Program-made: the position numbers and the translations under genes
Source: Candidatus Magnetominusculus dajiuhuensis
GTDB lineage: Bacteria; Nitrospirota; Thermodesulfovibrionia; Thermodesulfovibrionales; Magnetobacteriaceae
DNA: 33,152 bases
Assembly: GCA_015233465.1 (NCBI GenBank)
Contig: JADFXP010000029.1
Span: forward strand, 1 to 33,152
Direction of reading: 5' to 3'
The notes under the pieces: model-generated
The model's database searches: none
What the model saw: the letters and a program-made list of their open reading frames with translations, nothing else
Told to the model about the DNA's origin: nothing
Shown: positions 1 to 7,559 of the stretch, piece after piece
Position numbering within the stretch: the stretch's first letter is position 1
How the letters are laid out: the number at the start of each line of letters is the position of its first letter

Positions 1-1
1 C

Positions 2-436
2 AAGGCAGAGGCATTTGAAGTAGGCAGATTAATTGCGGTTAATAATGCAATGCTTGTATGCGGCGGACTAAGCGGAGTTATGTATGAGTCAGCAAGAGGC
101 GCAAAATCCGCTGGAGGCACAACTATCGGTATCCTACCCTATGACGATAAAAAATCAGCTAATGAATTTATTGATATTCCAATTGCTACTGGACTCGGCG
201 TTGCTAGAAATATAATTATAGCAAAAACTGCAGATGCCCTAATTGCCGTCAACGGAGAATACGGTACACTCTCTGAAATTGCATTCGGACTTCAATTAAA
301 TAAACCAGTGGTTGGAATTAATACTTGGGATATTAAAGGCGTAATACACGCCAAAGACGCTGAAGAAGCAGTCATAAAAACATTTAAATTTCTTGAGGGC
401 TCTGCCCTCAACCCGCAAGGGAACTCGTCCCCTTGA
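2..436 (+). CDS. TIGR00725-like LOG/SLOG family protein (5' partial)
   Basis: The reading frame is open from base 2, so the gene begins left of the window; the ATG at 50 is internal. The product shows the Rossmann-like glycine motif of the LOG/lysine-decarboxylase-like superfamily (MLVCGGLSGVMYESARGA), then GILPYDD, then the conserved NGEYGTLSEIAF segment that corresponds to the PGGxGTxxE motif of LOG proteins. Members of the TIGR00725 group are about 160 residues and mostly of unknown function; LOG relatives hydrolyse nucleotide N-glycosidic bonds, but that activity is not established for this subgroup. The last 13 or so residues (EGSALNPQGNSSP) are encoded by a dispersed hairpin repeat (393-440), so the ancestral C-terminus probably ended near FKFL. 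The gene converges on the methyltransferase gene on the minus strand. Confidence 0.75.
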   Translation, partial: KAEAFEVGRLIAVNNAMLVCGGLSGVMYESARGAKSAGGTTIGILPYDDKKSANEFIDIPIATGLGVARNIIIAKTADALIAVNGEYGTLSEIAFGLQLNKPVVGINTWDIKGVIHAKDAEEAVIKTFKFLEGSALNPQGNSSP

Positions 437-440
437 CCCC
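393..440 (+). repeat. Paired-hairpin repeat, copy A
   Basis: Two adjacent hairpins. The first, TTGAGGGC-TCT-GCCCTCAA, spans 393-411 with an 8-bp stem. The second, at 416-435, is a variant of the family's CAAAGGGACTCGTCCCTTTG hairpin with one A/C mismatch in the stem. The copy contains the stop codon of the upstream LOG-like gene and lies at the convergent junction with the methyltransferase gene. Confidence 0.85.
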
Positions 441-444
441 TTAA

Positions 445-1158
445 TTAAAACACTGCCTCAACAAAAATCGACTCCATCGGATGTCTATCCCACGCCTTGC
501 CCCTTAATTCCGCTAAGTTTGACTTTTGATATTGACTCTCATATACTTTCTTAAACCCAATCTTACGCAAAATAAATATCATATACTCTACATCAAAACA
601 ATTGACATGCCCTAACATATCCGCAAGCTCCCCAGTTGTCTTATCAAGACGCGTTGAATATAACCACGAAGCAAGCTTTCCCCCAATCGGAGCATCTGGA
701 TCTATTAATGTTACATCAGAGGTATTAAAAAAGGCATGATCCCTTTCAAGATATGCCTTGATTGCCTTTTGAGTATCAGGTACTATAATCCTTAATATAC
801 TATTTTGCTTATCCATCACCCGATAAAATTCTGTAAGTACATGAGGAAGTCTCTGCGGAATAATATGCTCAAGCGTATGTGATGTGAATATCGCTGATAC
901 TGAATTATCCTCAAACGGCAATGGATTTCTCGATATATCCACTACAATATCCGCATGATTCCTTATATCTACAACCTTCCAACCGTCAACCTGAGGATGC
1001 CCCTTGCCGCCGCCGATATTTAATTTAATAGAATCAGATTTTAATATCTTAAATTCTTCAGCTTTCACAGCCTCAGATAAGGCAAAAGGCTTTTTATTGG
1101 GTATAAATATACTAAACCCATTAGAGGTTTTTTTGAACGTTATATTAAATAAGTGCAT
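445..1158 (-). CDS. Class I SAM-dependent methyltransferase
   Basis: A 237-residue protein with the class I methyltransferase signature: the SAM-binding glycine loop LNIGGGKGHPQVDGW at about residues 46-60, followed by the acidic residue of motif II (VVDI) and the methyltransferase-11-like segment PLPFEDNSVSAIFTSHTLEHI at about 79-99. The substrate cannot be read from the sequence. Similar short methyltransferases are common in glycan clusters, but this gene follows rpmA on the same strand with only 6 bases between them, so it is probably read through from the ribosomal protein genes. No clear Shine-Dalgarno sequence precedes the ATG at 1158. Confidence 0.75.
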   Translation of the reverse strand: MHLFNITFKKTSNGFSIFIPNKKPFALSEAVKAEEFKILKSDSIKLNIGGGKGHPQVDGWKVVDIRNHADIVVDISRNPLPFEDNSVSAIFTSHTLEHIIPQRLPHVLTEFYRVMDKQNSILRIIVPDTQKAIKAYLERDHAFFNTSDVTLIDPDAPIGGKLASWLYSTRLDKTTGELADMLGHVNCFDVEYMIFILRKIGFKKVYESQYQKSNLAELRGKAWDRHPMESIFVEAVF

Positions 1159-1164
1159 ATTTTA

Positions 1165-1425
1165 TTACGCAGTTACAGGATATACGCTGATCTTCTTCCT
1201 CTTCCTGTCTTTACGTTCAAATGTTACAACTCCATCAACCAATGAAAATAGAGTATCATCACAGCCAATACCTACATTATTTCCAGGATGAAACTTTGTG
1301 CCTCTCTGTCTAACAAGTATATTGCCAGCCCTTACAACCTGACCGCCAAATCTCTTTACTCCAAGACGCTGGGCATTACTATCTCTGCCGTTTCTTGAAC
1401 TTCCAACTCCCTTTTTATGTGCCAT
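1165..1425 (-). CDS. rpmA: Ribosomal protein bL27
   Basis: An 86-residue protein beginning [24 protein letters not shown], the conserved N-terminus of bL27, whose tail reaches the peptidyl transferase centre of the 50S subunit. The [21 protein letters not shown] core is also typical. It has none of the N-terminal extension found in Firmicutes that Prp protease removes, so it is made in mature form. It follows rplU by 6 bases, the usual rplU-rpmA pairing. The next gene is a methyltransferase; obgE, which often follows this pair, is not here. Confidence 0.97.
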   Translation of the reverse strand: MAHKKGVGSSRNGRDSNAQRLGVKRFGGQVVRAGNILVRQRGTKFHPGNNVGIGCDDTLFSLVDGVVTFERKDRKRKKISVYPVTA

Positions 1426-1431
1426 TTATAA

Positions 1432-1749
1432 CTAGCCTCCTGATACAATTTCTTTTACTTTTATTAATGAATAATGCTGCCTGTGTCCTTGAAGACGCTT
1501 AAAGTTCTTTCTTGTCTTCATCTTAAAGACCAATACCTTTTTATGCTTATTAGTTGCAAGTATCTCAGCCTTGACAGAAGCACCCGTAACATATGGAGAA
1601 CCAACTGCTACATTTCCTTCATTTGATACCATAAGAACATGATCTATGGTAATATCCTGTCCATTTTTATCGTCAAGTTTTTCAACCTTTATGCTTTGTC
1701 CTTCAGTTACCCTGTATTGCTTACCGCCTGTCTCTATTATTGCAAACAT
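1432..1749 (-). CDS. rplU: Ribosomal protein bL21
   Basis: A 105-residue protein starting [18 protein letters not shown], the standard bL21 N-terminus, with the C-terminal [26 protein letters not shown] region that binds 23S rRNA. Length and sequence are normal for the family. It is the first of the rplU-rpmA pair and lies 37 bases downstream of the MEMO-family gene on the same strand. It could be transcribed from the divergent promoter region near 2600-2700 or from its own promoter in the short gap. A leader RNA for autoregulation is not evident in that gap. Confidence 0.97.
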   Translation of the reverse strand: MFAIIETGGKQYRVTEGQSIKVEKLDDKNGQDITIDHVLMVSNEGNVAVGSPYVTGASVKAEILATNKHKKVLVFKMKTRKNFKRLQGHRQHYSLIKVKEIVSGG

Positions 1750-1786
1750 TATAAAAACCTCCGCTATATTAAATTGTCATTTCCAC

Positions 1787-2593
1787 TTATCTTACCATAA
1801 TTCCCGCATAACCTACAACTTGATCATAATCTCCGCTGACTTCGCCAGATGTCGTATATTTAACCAGTTCTGATATAGTTACGTCAAGTGATAATGCGGC
1901 AAAAAGCATAATTGTTGAAGAAATAATTCCACACATGCTAATTTTTTCCCTATGCACAACCTCATAAAGCCCTTCTGGATCAAGTGCAAGCACCTTTTCT
2001 ATAGCCATATTATCCTTATATTTCGCGGTCTTAACTGAAACATAATGACTCATATCTGAACTTGCAACTATCATTATATCTCTTTGAGATTTTTTTATTA
2101 CTACTGCTATTGCCTCGCCCATTTCTTTACACTGCTCTAAGGTTGCGTCCATTACACAGATTGGCAGAATCTTTGTATCTTTTTTCAAATGCGCAATAAA
2201 CGGAAGCTGCACCTCAAGTGAATGTTCATAGGTATGTGCATGACTGTCATGAGAGAATAAACTGCACTGCCTTAATAGATCTTGGGCAAGGTCTTGATCT
2301 ATTTCAAATATATTGGTAGGGATAACCCATTGATCAGCAGTATCAATAGCAAATCTTTTGCCTATGCCTCTGTGGTTTGGCCCAATGATTATTACAGTAT
2401 CAGTGATCTGTACCCTTGAAAATACCTCTGCCGCAACTGATCCCGAATAAATCAATCCTGCATGAGGGCTTATCACGCCAACTGCCTTTACAGGGTTAAT
2501 CCTTGAAGAAGGAATTAATCTTTTCACCTCATCTTCTAACGAATTTTTATCTCCACTATAAAACTGTCCTGCAACGGCTGGCATTCTTTTCAT
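1787..2593 (-). CDS. amrB: MEMO-family protein (AmmeMemoRadiSam system protein B)
   Basis: A 268-residue protein with all the landmarks of the MEMO1/DUF52 family: the N-terminal PAVAGQFYSGD, VISPHAGLIYSG with the conserved His, IIIGPNHRG, the EHSLEVQLPFI segment and IMIVASSDMSHY. The fold is related to class III extradiol dioxygenases, and a metal site is expected. In bacteria this protein is usually system protein B, grouped with an AMMECR1-domain protein and a radical SAM enzyme. Neither partner is in this window, so the assignment is by family only. A GGGGG-containing Shine-Dalgarno-like run precedes the ATG at 2593. The gene is divergent from mqnB. Confidence 0.88.
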   Translation of the reverse strand: MKRMPAVAGQFYSGDKNSLEDEVKRLIPSSRINPVKAVGVISPHAGLIYSGSVAAEVFSRVQITDTVIIIGPNHRGIGKRFAIDTADQWVIPTNIFEIDQDLAQDLLRQCSLFSHDSHAHTYEHSLEVQLPFIAHLKKDTKILPICVMDATLEQCKEMGEAIAVVIKKSQRDIMIVASSDMSHYVSVKTAKYKDNMAIEKVLALDPEGLYEVVHREKISMCGIISSTIMLFAALSLDVTISELVKYTTSGEVSGDYDQVVGYAGIMVR

Positions 2594-2699
2594 CTTATTC
2601 CCCCATTTTATTCCATGAGATTTAAAGAATTCTTATTGAATAATATATCTTAATATTATTAAAATAATAAGTAAATACTTTTTACGATATATAAAGAAA
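2594..2699. promoter_or_regulatory. Divergent promoter region of amrB-rplU-rpmA and mqnB
   Basis: A very AT-rich 106-base spacer between divergent genes. A possible sigma-70-type promoter for the plus strand is TTGAAT at 2636-2641 and TAAAAT at 2660-2665 with an 18-base spacing. In such AT-rich DNA the match is weak evidence. That promoters for both directions lie here follows from the gene arrangement. Confidence 0.35.
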
Positions 2700-3404
2700 A
2701 TGCTCATATCTATTTTTTGTTCCGTACCATTTGAAGCTAAGATTATACTTGATTCCCTTATTGACTGCAAGATGCAATCATTTGGTATTATGAGAGGGAT
2801 TTACTGTAATAAACAAATAATTGTAGCTGTTACTGGCATTGGTAAGGTCAATGCTGCTCATGTTTGTACTAAAGTCTTTGAACAATTCGCTCCTGATATT
2901 GTAATATCTACTGGTATAGGCGGGGCTTATCCTGAGACAGGGCTGAATGTCGGAGATATTGCCATTGCAGCAGAAGAAATCTATGGCGATGAGGGCGTAC
3001 TATGCCTTGACGGCTTTAAGGACATGACTGAAATCGGTCTTCCGATCATTATTACCAATAATAGGCAATTTTATAATAAGATTGAACTTGATAAAGAGAC
3101 TATAGATAAAGTATTTAATATTATTAATAAATCTTATACATGCAAGAAAGGGACTTTTATCACGGTTTCTACTTGCAGTGGAACGCTGAAAAGGGCTAAA
3201 GAATTAAAGGAATCCTATAATGGATTATGTGAAAATATGGAAGGGGCAAGTATTGCTCATATATCTAATTTATATGGTCTAAAAATGGTTGAGATAAGGG
3301 GAATCAGCAATATTGTTGAGGACAGAAATAAATCAGCATGGGATATAAATTTGGCTTCAAGGAATGCTCAAGAGGCAGTGTTGGCAGTCTTGAAGGCCTT
3401 ATAA
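2700..3404 (+). CDS. mqnB: Futalosine hydrolase
   Basis: A 234-residue protein of the purine nucleoside phosphorylase/MTAN fold. It carries VTGIGKVNAA (44-53), STGIGGAYPETGLNVGDIAIA (70-90), VSTCSGT (156-162), CENMEGASIAH (177-187, with the ribose-binding Met-Glu) and EIRGISNIVEDRNKSAW (198-214). The last block, with its Trp, separates futalosine hydrolases from MTAN nucleosidases. The enzyme removes hypoxanthine from futalosine to give dehypoxanthine futalosine in the cytosolic menaquinone route that does not use chorismate-MenF chemistry. No other mqn genes are present in the window. It is the first gene of a plus-strand run and is followed 13 bases later by a NUDIX gene. Confidence 0.82.
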   Translation: MLISIFCSVPFEAKIILDSLIDCKMQSFGIMRGIYCNKQIIVAVTGIGKVNAAHVCTKVFEQFAPDIVISTGIGGAYPETGLNVGDIAIAAEEIYGDEGVLCLDGFKDMTEIGLPIIITNNRQFYNKIELDKETIDKVFNIINKSYTCKKGTFITVSTCSGTLKRAKELKESYNGLCENMEGASIAHISNLYGLKMVEIRGISNIVEDRNKSAWDINLASRNAQEAVLAVLKAL

Positions 3405-3417
3405 TAAAGGATAAAAA

Positions 3418-3972
3418 ATGTATAAAGCGCCTATTATATTAGAGAAAAAATTCCTATGGCATGGGAAATATTTAAGGAGTTATGCACTAACATTTATAAA
3501 TTCTAGAGGAAACACTGTTTTATGGGAGGCAGTTGAAAGGGTTGGATGTAATGGGATTGCATGTGTGATTCCTATTACAATAGATAAAAAAGTGATTATT
3601 ATTAAACAATTTAGACCTGCAGTTGGAAAATTTGTCATTGAATTTCCATCTGGTCTTAATGATAAAAACGAGCCTCTTATAGATGTTGCAAAAAGAGAGC
3701 TTTTCGAAGAGACAGGTTATAAGGCAGATACGCTTAATGAAATAGCAGTTGGTCCTATATCTGCTGGGGCATCAAGTGAGGTATTGACCATATTTCTTGC
3801 CAAAGATGTTTATCTAAATGGCTGCCAAACCCTTGATGATGCCGAAGAGATTGAGGTATTTACTGTTTCAATGAATAGATTTAATGAAGAGGTCAAGATA
3901 CTTGAATCTGACGATACATATGTTGATCTAAAATTATATGGATTATTTGAACATGCAATGAGGTACTATTAA
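3418..3972 (+). CDS. NUDIX hydrolase, ADP-ribose pyrophosphatase-like
   Basis: A 184-residue protein with a perfect NUDIX box at residues 79-101 (G79, E85, R93-E94-L, E97-E98, G100). The upstream IIIKQFRPAVGKFVIEFPSG segment resembles ADP-ribose/ADP-sugar pyrophosphatases (NudF-like), which cleave ADP-ribose to AMP and ribose 5-phosphate. Exact substrate is not determinable from sequence. AAGG lies upstream of the ATG with suitable spacing. The gene stops just before a half-copy of the hairpin repeat (3979-3995) that separates it from the SGNH hydrolase gene. Confidence 0.85.
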   Translation: MYKAPIILEKKFLWHGKYLRSYALTFINSRGNTVLWEAVERVGCNGIACVIPITIDKKVIIIKQFRPAVGKFVIEFPSGLNDKNEPLIDVAKRELFEETGYKADTLNEIAVGPISAGASSEVLTIFLAKDVYLNGCQTLDDAEEIEVFTVSMNRFNEEVKILESDDTYVDLKLYGLFEHAMRYY

Positions 3973-3978
3973 TTGTCA

Positions 3979-3995
3979 TGAGGGCTCTGCCCTCA
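3979..3995 (+). repeat. Paired-hairpin repeat, copy B (first hairpin only)
   Basis: TGAGGGCTCTGCCCTCA, a 7-bp stem with a TCT loop, matches the first hairpin of the full element. The second hairpin is absent. It sits inside a plus-strand gene run, between a NUDIX gene and the SGNH hydrolase gene, and so could attenuate or punctuate transcription there. A similar half-copy with a matching 5' flank (TTGTCATGAGGGC) occurs near 27331. Confidence 0.75.
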
Positions 3996-4006
3996 AAAAA
4001 ATTCCA

Positions 4007-4588
4007 ATGAATAAACTAAAAATAGTGGCATTTGGCGATAGTTTAACAGTAGGGTATCAATCTCCTACGATGGAGAATCCATATTATCTGGAGACTCCAT
4101 ATATTGATTTTCTCGCTGAAAAAACTGAAAATAAATTTAATTTTATTATGAAGGGGATAAGCGGGGAGATGACGGAAGAAATGTTAAGGAGATTTGATGA
4201 AGATGTGATTTCATTTAAGCCTAATTATGTTATAATCTTAGGCGGCACTAATGATATTGGCTGGGGAATAGCAATAGATGAGACAGCTGATAATTTATTT
4301 GCCATGTATGACTTAGCGATTAAAGCAAATATTATTCCTATAGCAGTAACAATACCGTCTATAAGGGGTTTTGACGAGCTTATTCATCCAAGGGTCATTC
4401 TTAATAATATGATAATTGAGCATTGCAAATCTAAAAATATTTTATATATTGATCTCTTTAAGGCATCAAGCAAACCAGTTACCTTGCAGCTTGAAGGGAA
4501 ATATGCTAATGATGGACTGCATTTATCAACTGCTGGATATAAGTTGATTGCAGATTTGCTTTATAATGAAGTCTTTGGAAAGATATAA
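4007..4588 (+). CDS. SGNH/GDSL-family hydrolase
   Basis: A 193-residue single-domain SGNH hydrolase. Block I is FGDSLTVGY with the nucleophile Ser12, block II supplies the oxyanion Gly near residue 53 (GISGE), block III is GGTND with Asn82, and block V is DGLHLSTAGY with Asp169 and His172. The catalytic set is therefore complete. There is no signal peptide, so a cytosolic esterase or deacylase acting on a small acylated substrate or sugar is likely. The gene lies 9 bases upstream of the sugar-nucleotide fusion gene, which suggests a role in that pathway, for example deacylation of a sugar or lipid intermediate; this is inference. Confidence 0.88.
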   Translation: MNKLKIVAFGDSLTVGYQSPTMENPYYLETPYIDFLAEKTENKFNFIMKGISGEMTEEMLRRFDEDVISFKPNYVIILGGTNDIGWGIAIDETADNLFAMYDLAIKANIIPIAVTIPSIRGFDELIHPRVILNNMIIEHCKSKNILYIDLFKASSKPVTLQLEGKYANDGLHLSTAGYKLIADLLYNEVFGKI

Positions 4589-4597
4589 TCATCTCAA

Positions 4598-6568
4598 ATG
4601 AATAATAAATCAAATAACCATTCGTTAAAAGCCCTTCTTATAGCCGGCGGAAAGGGTTTTAGATTAAAGTCTTCTGCAATTCCGAAACCTTTGATCAAGA
4701 TTGCTGGTATGCCTATTTTAGAAAGACAGATTGAACTTCTAAAAAGGTATAATATCTCAGATATTTATATCCTTACTGGCTATCTCGGCGATCAAATCAA
4801 AGACTATTTTCAAGACGGCAGACAGTTTGGTGTCAGCATAAAATATTCTCAAGAAAAGTTTCCGCTTGGGACATCTGGCTGCGTTAAACTTCTTGATGCT
4901 CAACTCCGTGATGCACCCTTTTTTGTTATTTACGGCGACCTTGTCTTAAATATTAATATTGATAAACTCTTTGCATATCATGTTGCTAATCTTGGAGATG
5001 CAACGATTGTAGTTCATCCTAATAATCATCCTTACGATAGTGATATTGTTGAGATGGATGATGATTTTAATGTTTCAGCATTATATACCAAAGACAAAAA
5101 ACCACAATTTTATTCAAATCTTGTAAGCGCTGCTGTTTATATGTTAAATCCCATTGTACTTGATTATATCCATGAAAACAAGCCGTCTGATTTTGTCAGA
5201 GATGTCTTTATTAATATGTTAAGGGATAATAAAAAGATTGTTGGATATAAAACCATTGAATATATTAAAGATGTCGGCACTATTGATAGATTTAATAAGG
5301 TGGAGCAGGATATATTAGATGGCAAGGTTTACGATGAAAATATTGATAAATTACATCCTGCGATATTTCTTGACAGAGACGGTACGATTATAAAACATAT
5401 AAATCAGCTGCATAAACCTTCTGACCTTGAACTTTATCCTGATGCACCTGCTGCAATTAAATTAATTAATAACTCAAATTTTCTTGTATTTATTGCTACT
5501 AATCAATCAGTAGTTGCTCGTAATCTTTGTAACATAGAAACCGTGCATTTGATAAATAAAAAACTACAAACCTTACTTGGAGATCAAGGCGCATATTTAG
5601 ATGATATCTTCTTTTGTCCTCACCATCCAGACAAAGGATTTCCAGAGGAAAATCCTGCTTATAAAATTAATTGCAACTGCAGAAAACCTAAAGATGGTAT
5701 GATTCGTAATGCAATGAATCTATACAATATAGATATTGCATCTTCGTGGTTTATTGGCGACAGTACTATAGATATAAAAACAGGCAAGGACTCTGGAATG
5801 TCTACAATATTGCTCCAAACTGGACTTAGCGGTAAGGATAATACATATGATGTTACGCCTGATTATCAGTTTAATAATCTGACAGACGCTGTGAATTTTA
5901 TCATTGAGAGCTCAAAAAAATATAAAGAGCTTTCAGATAAACTCTATGATATGATTAAGGATAAAAATCGTATATTTGTAATAGCCATCGGAGGATTATC
6001 AAGAAGCGGAAAATCAACATTTGCAAGGTTTTTATGTGATGATCTTTTATCAAAAGGGATTAATACGAAGGTCATCAAACTTGATAATTGGCTTTTAAGT
6101 AAAGATCAAAGAACAGATTCTATGACTGTTAGAGAAAGATACCGCTACGATGATATAAAAAAGGATATTCGGTTATTGCTTGAAGGCGCTGAAATTTCAA
6201 TGTCTATATATGATCCTTATAATCAGAATATTCGAGATACAGTGCCGTTTTCCTTAGAAGATAGAGATTGTATTATAATTGAAGGCGTATTAAGTCTTGA
6301 TATAAAATATTTAGTAGAATTAGCTGATGTTAAGATATATGTTTCTTTGGATGAAGAGGTAAGGCGCAGGAGATATTTTGATTTTTATAGATGGAAGGAT
6401 ATATCGGAGGATGAAATTGAGCTTTTATACGATAGACGTGAAATTGATGAAACTCAAATTGTAATAGATTCAATGAAATTTGCTGATATTATTATTAATA
6501 ATCATGAATGGGGCAACTCAATTATCAATTTTAATGACTCCAAACCAGATTATAATAGGGAATTATAA
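4598..6568 (+). CDS. Trifunctional fusion: sugar nucleotidyltransferase / GmhB-like phosphatase / P-loop kinase
   Basis: A 656-residue protein with three complete domains. Residues about 9-245 form an NTP-transferase domain (LLIAGGKGFRLKSSAIPKPL at 13-32, YGDLVLN at 112-118), like HddC/mannose-1-phosphate guanylyltransferases. Residues about 250-440 form a HAD-IIIA phosphatase like GmhB: FLDRDGT with Asp259 and Asp261, IATNQS, a zinc site C340-x-H342 ... C359-x-C361, and GDSTID near 387. Residues about 455-640 form a uridine-kinase-like P-loop domain with Walker A GGLSRSGKST (465-474) and an IIIEGVLSL segment. Two domains match two steps of GDP-D-glycero-alpha-D-manno-heptose synthesis; the kinase substrate is unknown. 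The stop is 2 bases before the GHMP kinase gene. No stop or frameshift interrupts the frame, so it is a true fusion. Confidence 0.88.
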   Translation: MNNKSNNHSLKALLIAGGKGFRLKSSAIPKPLIKIAGMPILERQIELLKRYNISDIYILTGYLGDQIKDYFQDGRQFGVSIKYSQEKFPLGTSGCVKLLDAQLRDAPFFVIYGDLVLNINIDKLFAYHVANLGDATIVVHPNNHPYDSDIVEMDDDFNVSALYTKDKKPQFYSNLVSAAVYMLNPIVLDYIHENKPSDFVRDVFINMLRDNKKIVGYKTIEYIKDVGTIDRFNKVEQDILDGKVYDENIDKLHPAIFLDRDGTIIKHINQLHKPSDLELYPDAPAAIKLINNSNFLVFIATNQSVVARNLCNIETVHLINKKLQTLLGDQGAYLDDIFFCPHHPDKGFPEENPAYKINCNCRKPKDGMIRNAMNLYNIDIASSWFIGDSTIDIKTGKDSGMSTILLQTGLSGKDNTYDVTPDYQFNNLTDAVNFIIESSKKYKELSDKLYDMIKDKNRIFVIAIGGLSRSGKSTFARFLCDDLLSKGINTKVIKLDNWLLSKDQRTDSMTVRERYRYDDIKKDIRLLLEGAEISMSIYDPYNQNIRDTVPFSLEDRDCIIIEGVLSLDIKYLVELADVKIYVSLDEEVRRRRYFDFYRWKDISEDEIELLYDRREIDETQIVIDSMKFADIIINNHEWGNSIINFNDSKPDYNREL

Positions 6569-6570
6569 TT

Positions 6571-7539
6571 ATGATAATAACAAGGACTCCATTTAGGGTC
6601 AGTTTTGCAGGCGGAGGAAGCGATCTGCGTGAATTTTATAATAAAAATGGATATGGGGCAGTAGTGAGCGCTGCCATCAAAAAATATATGTATATAATCA
6701 TTCATCCATATTTTCATGAAAAGATTAGAATAAAATATTCAAGCACAGAAGATGTTTATAATATAGATGAGATAAAACATCCAATAGTAAGGGAATGTCT
6801 CAAAAAGGTTCACATAAATAGCGGTATAGAGATAGCAAGTTTTGCTGATGTGCCTGCTGGAACAGGGCTGGGGTCATCGAGTGCATTTACTGTTGGTTTA
6901 TTAAATGCCCTTTATGCCTTTCAAGGGAAGATTGTCTCTAAGGAAAGATTGGCCAAAGAGGCATGCGAGATTGAGATAGATATACTTGGCGAGCCGATAG
7001 GTAAACAGGATCAATATGCAGTCTCTTACGGCAACATAAATTATATCAGGTTTAATAAAGATGAAACAGTGGATGTCTCTCCAATATTAGTGTCAGTGGA
7101 AAAACGCCGAAGCCTTGAACAATCTTTGCAGCTATATTATACAGGCGGAAGCAGAAGCGCTTCTTCAATTTTAACAGAACAAAAAAATAGTTTAGCAAAT
7201 AAATTTAATTACAATTTAATCAAAGATATGACAAAATTAGCTGACAAATTGCTTGAGTTTATAAATGATGGAGAAATAGCTCAGCTTGGAAGCGTACTTC
7301 ATAAAGGATGGCTGCTTAAAAGAGAGGTTTCTTCAGGCATTACTAATGATAATATTGATTCCTTTTATCATAAGGCAATGGAACTTGGAGCCTCTGGCGG
7401 TAAACTGCTTGGAGCAGGCGGAACTGGTTTTCTTTTGATTTACGCTGATAATCATGATATTATTAAGACTGAGTTAGGCTGTAGATATTTTCCCTTTGAG
7501 ATTGACACCTCTGGAAGTAAGGTTATATTTTATGATTAA
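6571..7539 (+). CDS. GHMP sugar kinase, HddA-like (D-glycero-D-manno-heptose 7-phosphate kinase)
   Basis: A 322-residue GHMP kinase. It starts ITRTPFRVSFAGGGSDL, has the ATP-binding motif 2 PAGTGLGSSSA at 95-105 and the C-terminal motif 3 GASGGKLLGAGGTG at 273-286. The sequence resembles heptose-7-phosphate kinases of the GDP-heptose pathway (HddA), which phosphorylate C1 before the GmhB and HddC steps. Those two activities are encoded in the gene immediately upstream, 2 bases away, which supports the assignment. An isomerase (GmhA) to supply the heptose 7-phosphate is not in the window. Another anomeric sugar kinase of the same family cannot be excluded. Confidence 0.8.
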   Translation: MIITRTPFRVSFAGGGSDLREFYNKNGYGAVVSAAIKKYMYIIIHPYFHEKIRIKYSSTEDVYNIDEIKHPIVRECLKKVHINSGIEIASFADVPAGTGLGSSSAFTVGLLNALYAFQGKIVSKERLAKEACEIEIDILGEPIGKQDQYAVSYGNINYIRFNKDETVDVSPILVSVEKRRSLEQSLQLYYTGGSRSASSILTEQKNSLANKFNYNLIKDMTKLADKLLEFINDGEIAQLGSVLHKGWLLKREVSSGITNDNIDSFYHKAMELGASGGKLLGAGGTGFLLIYADNHDIIKTELGCRYFPFEIDTSGSKVIFYD

Positions 7540-7559
7540 ATTATTTAATAAGGATAGAG

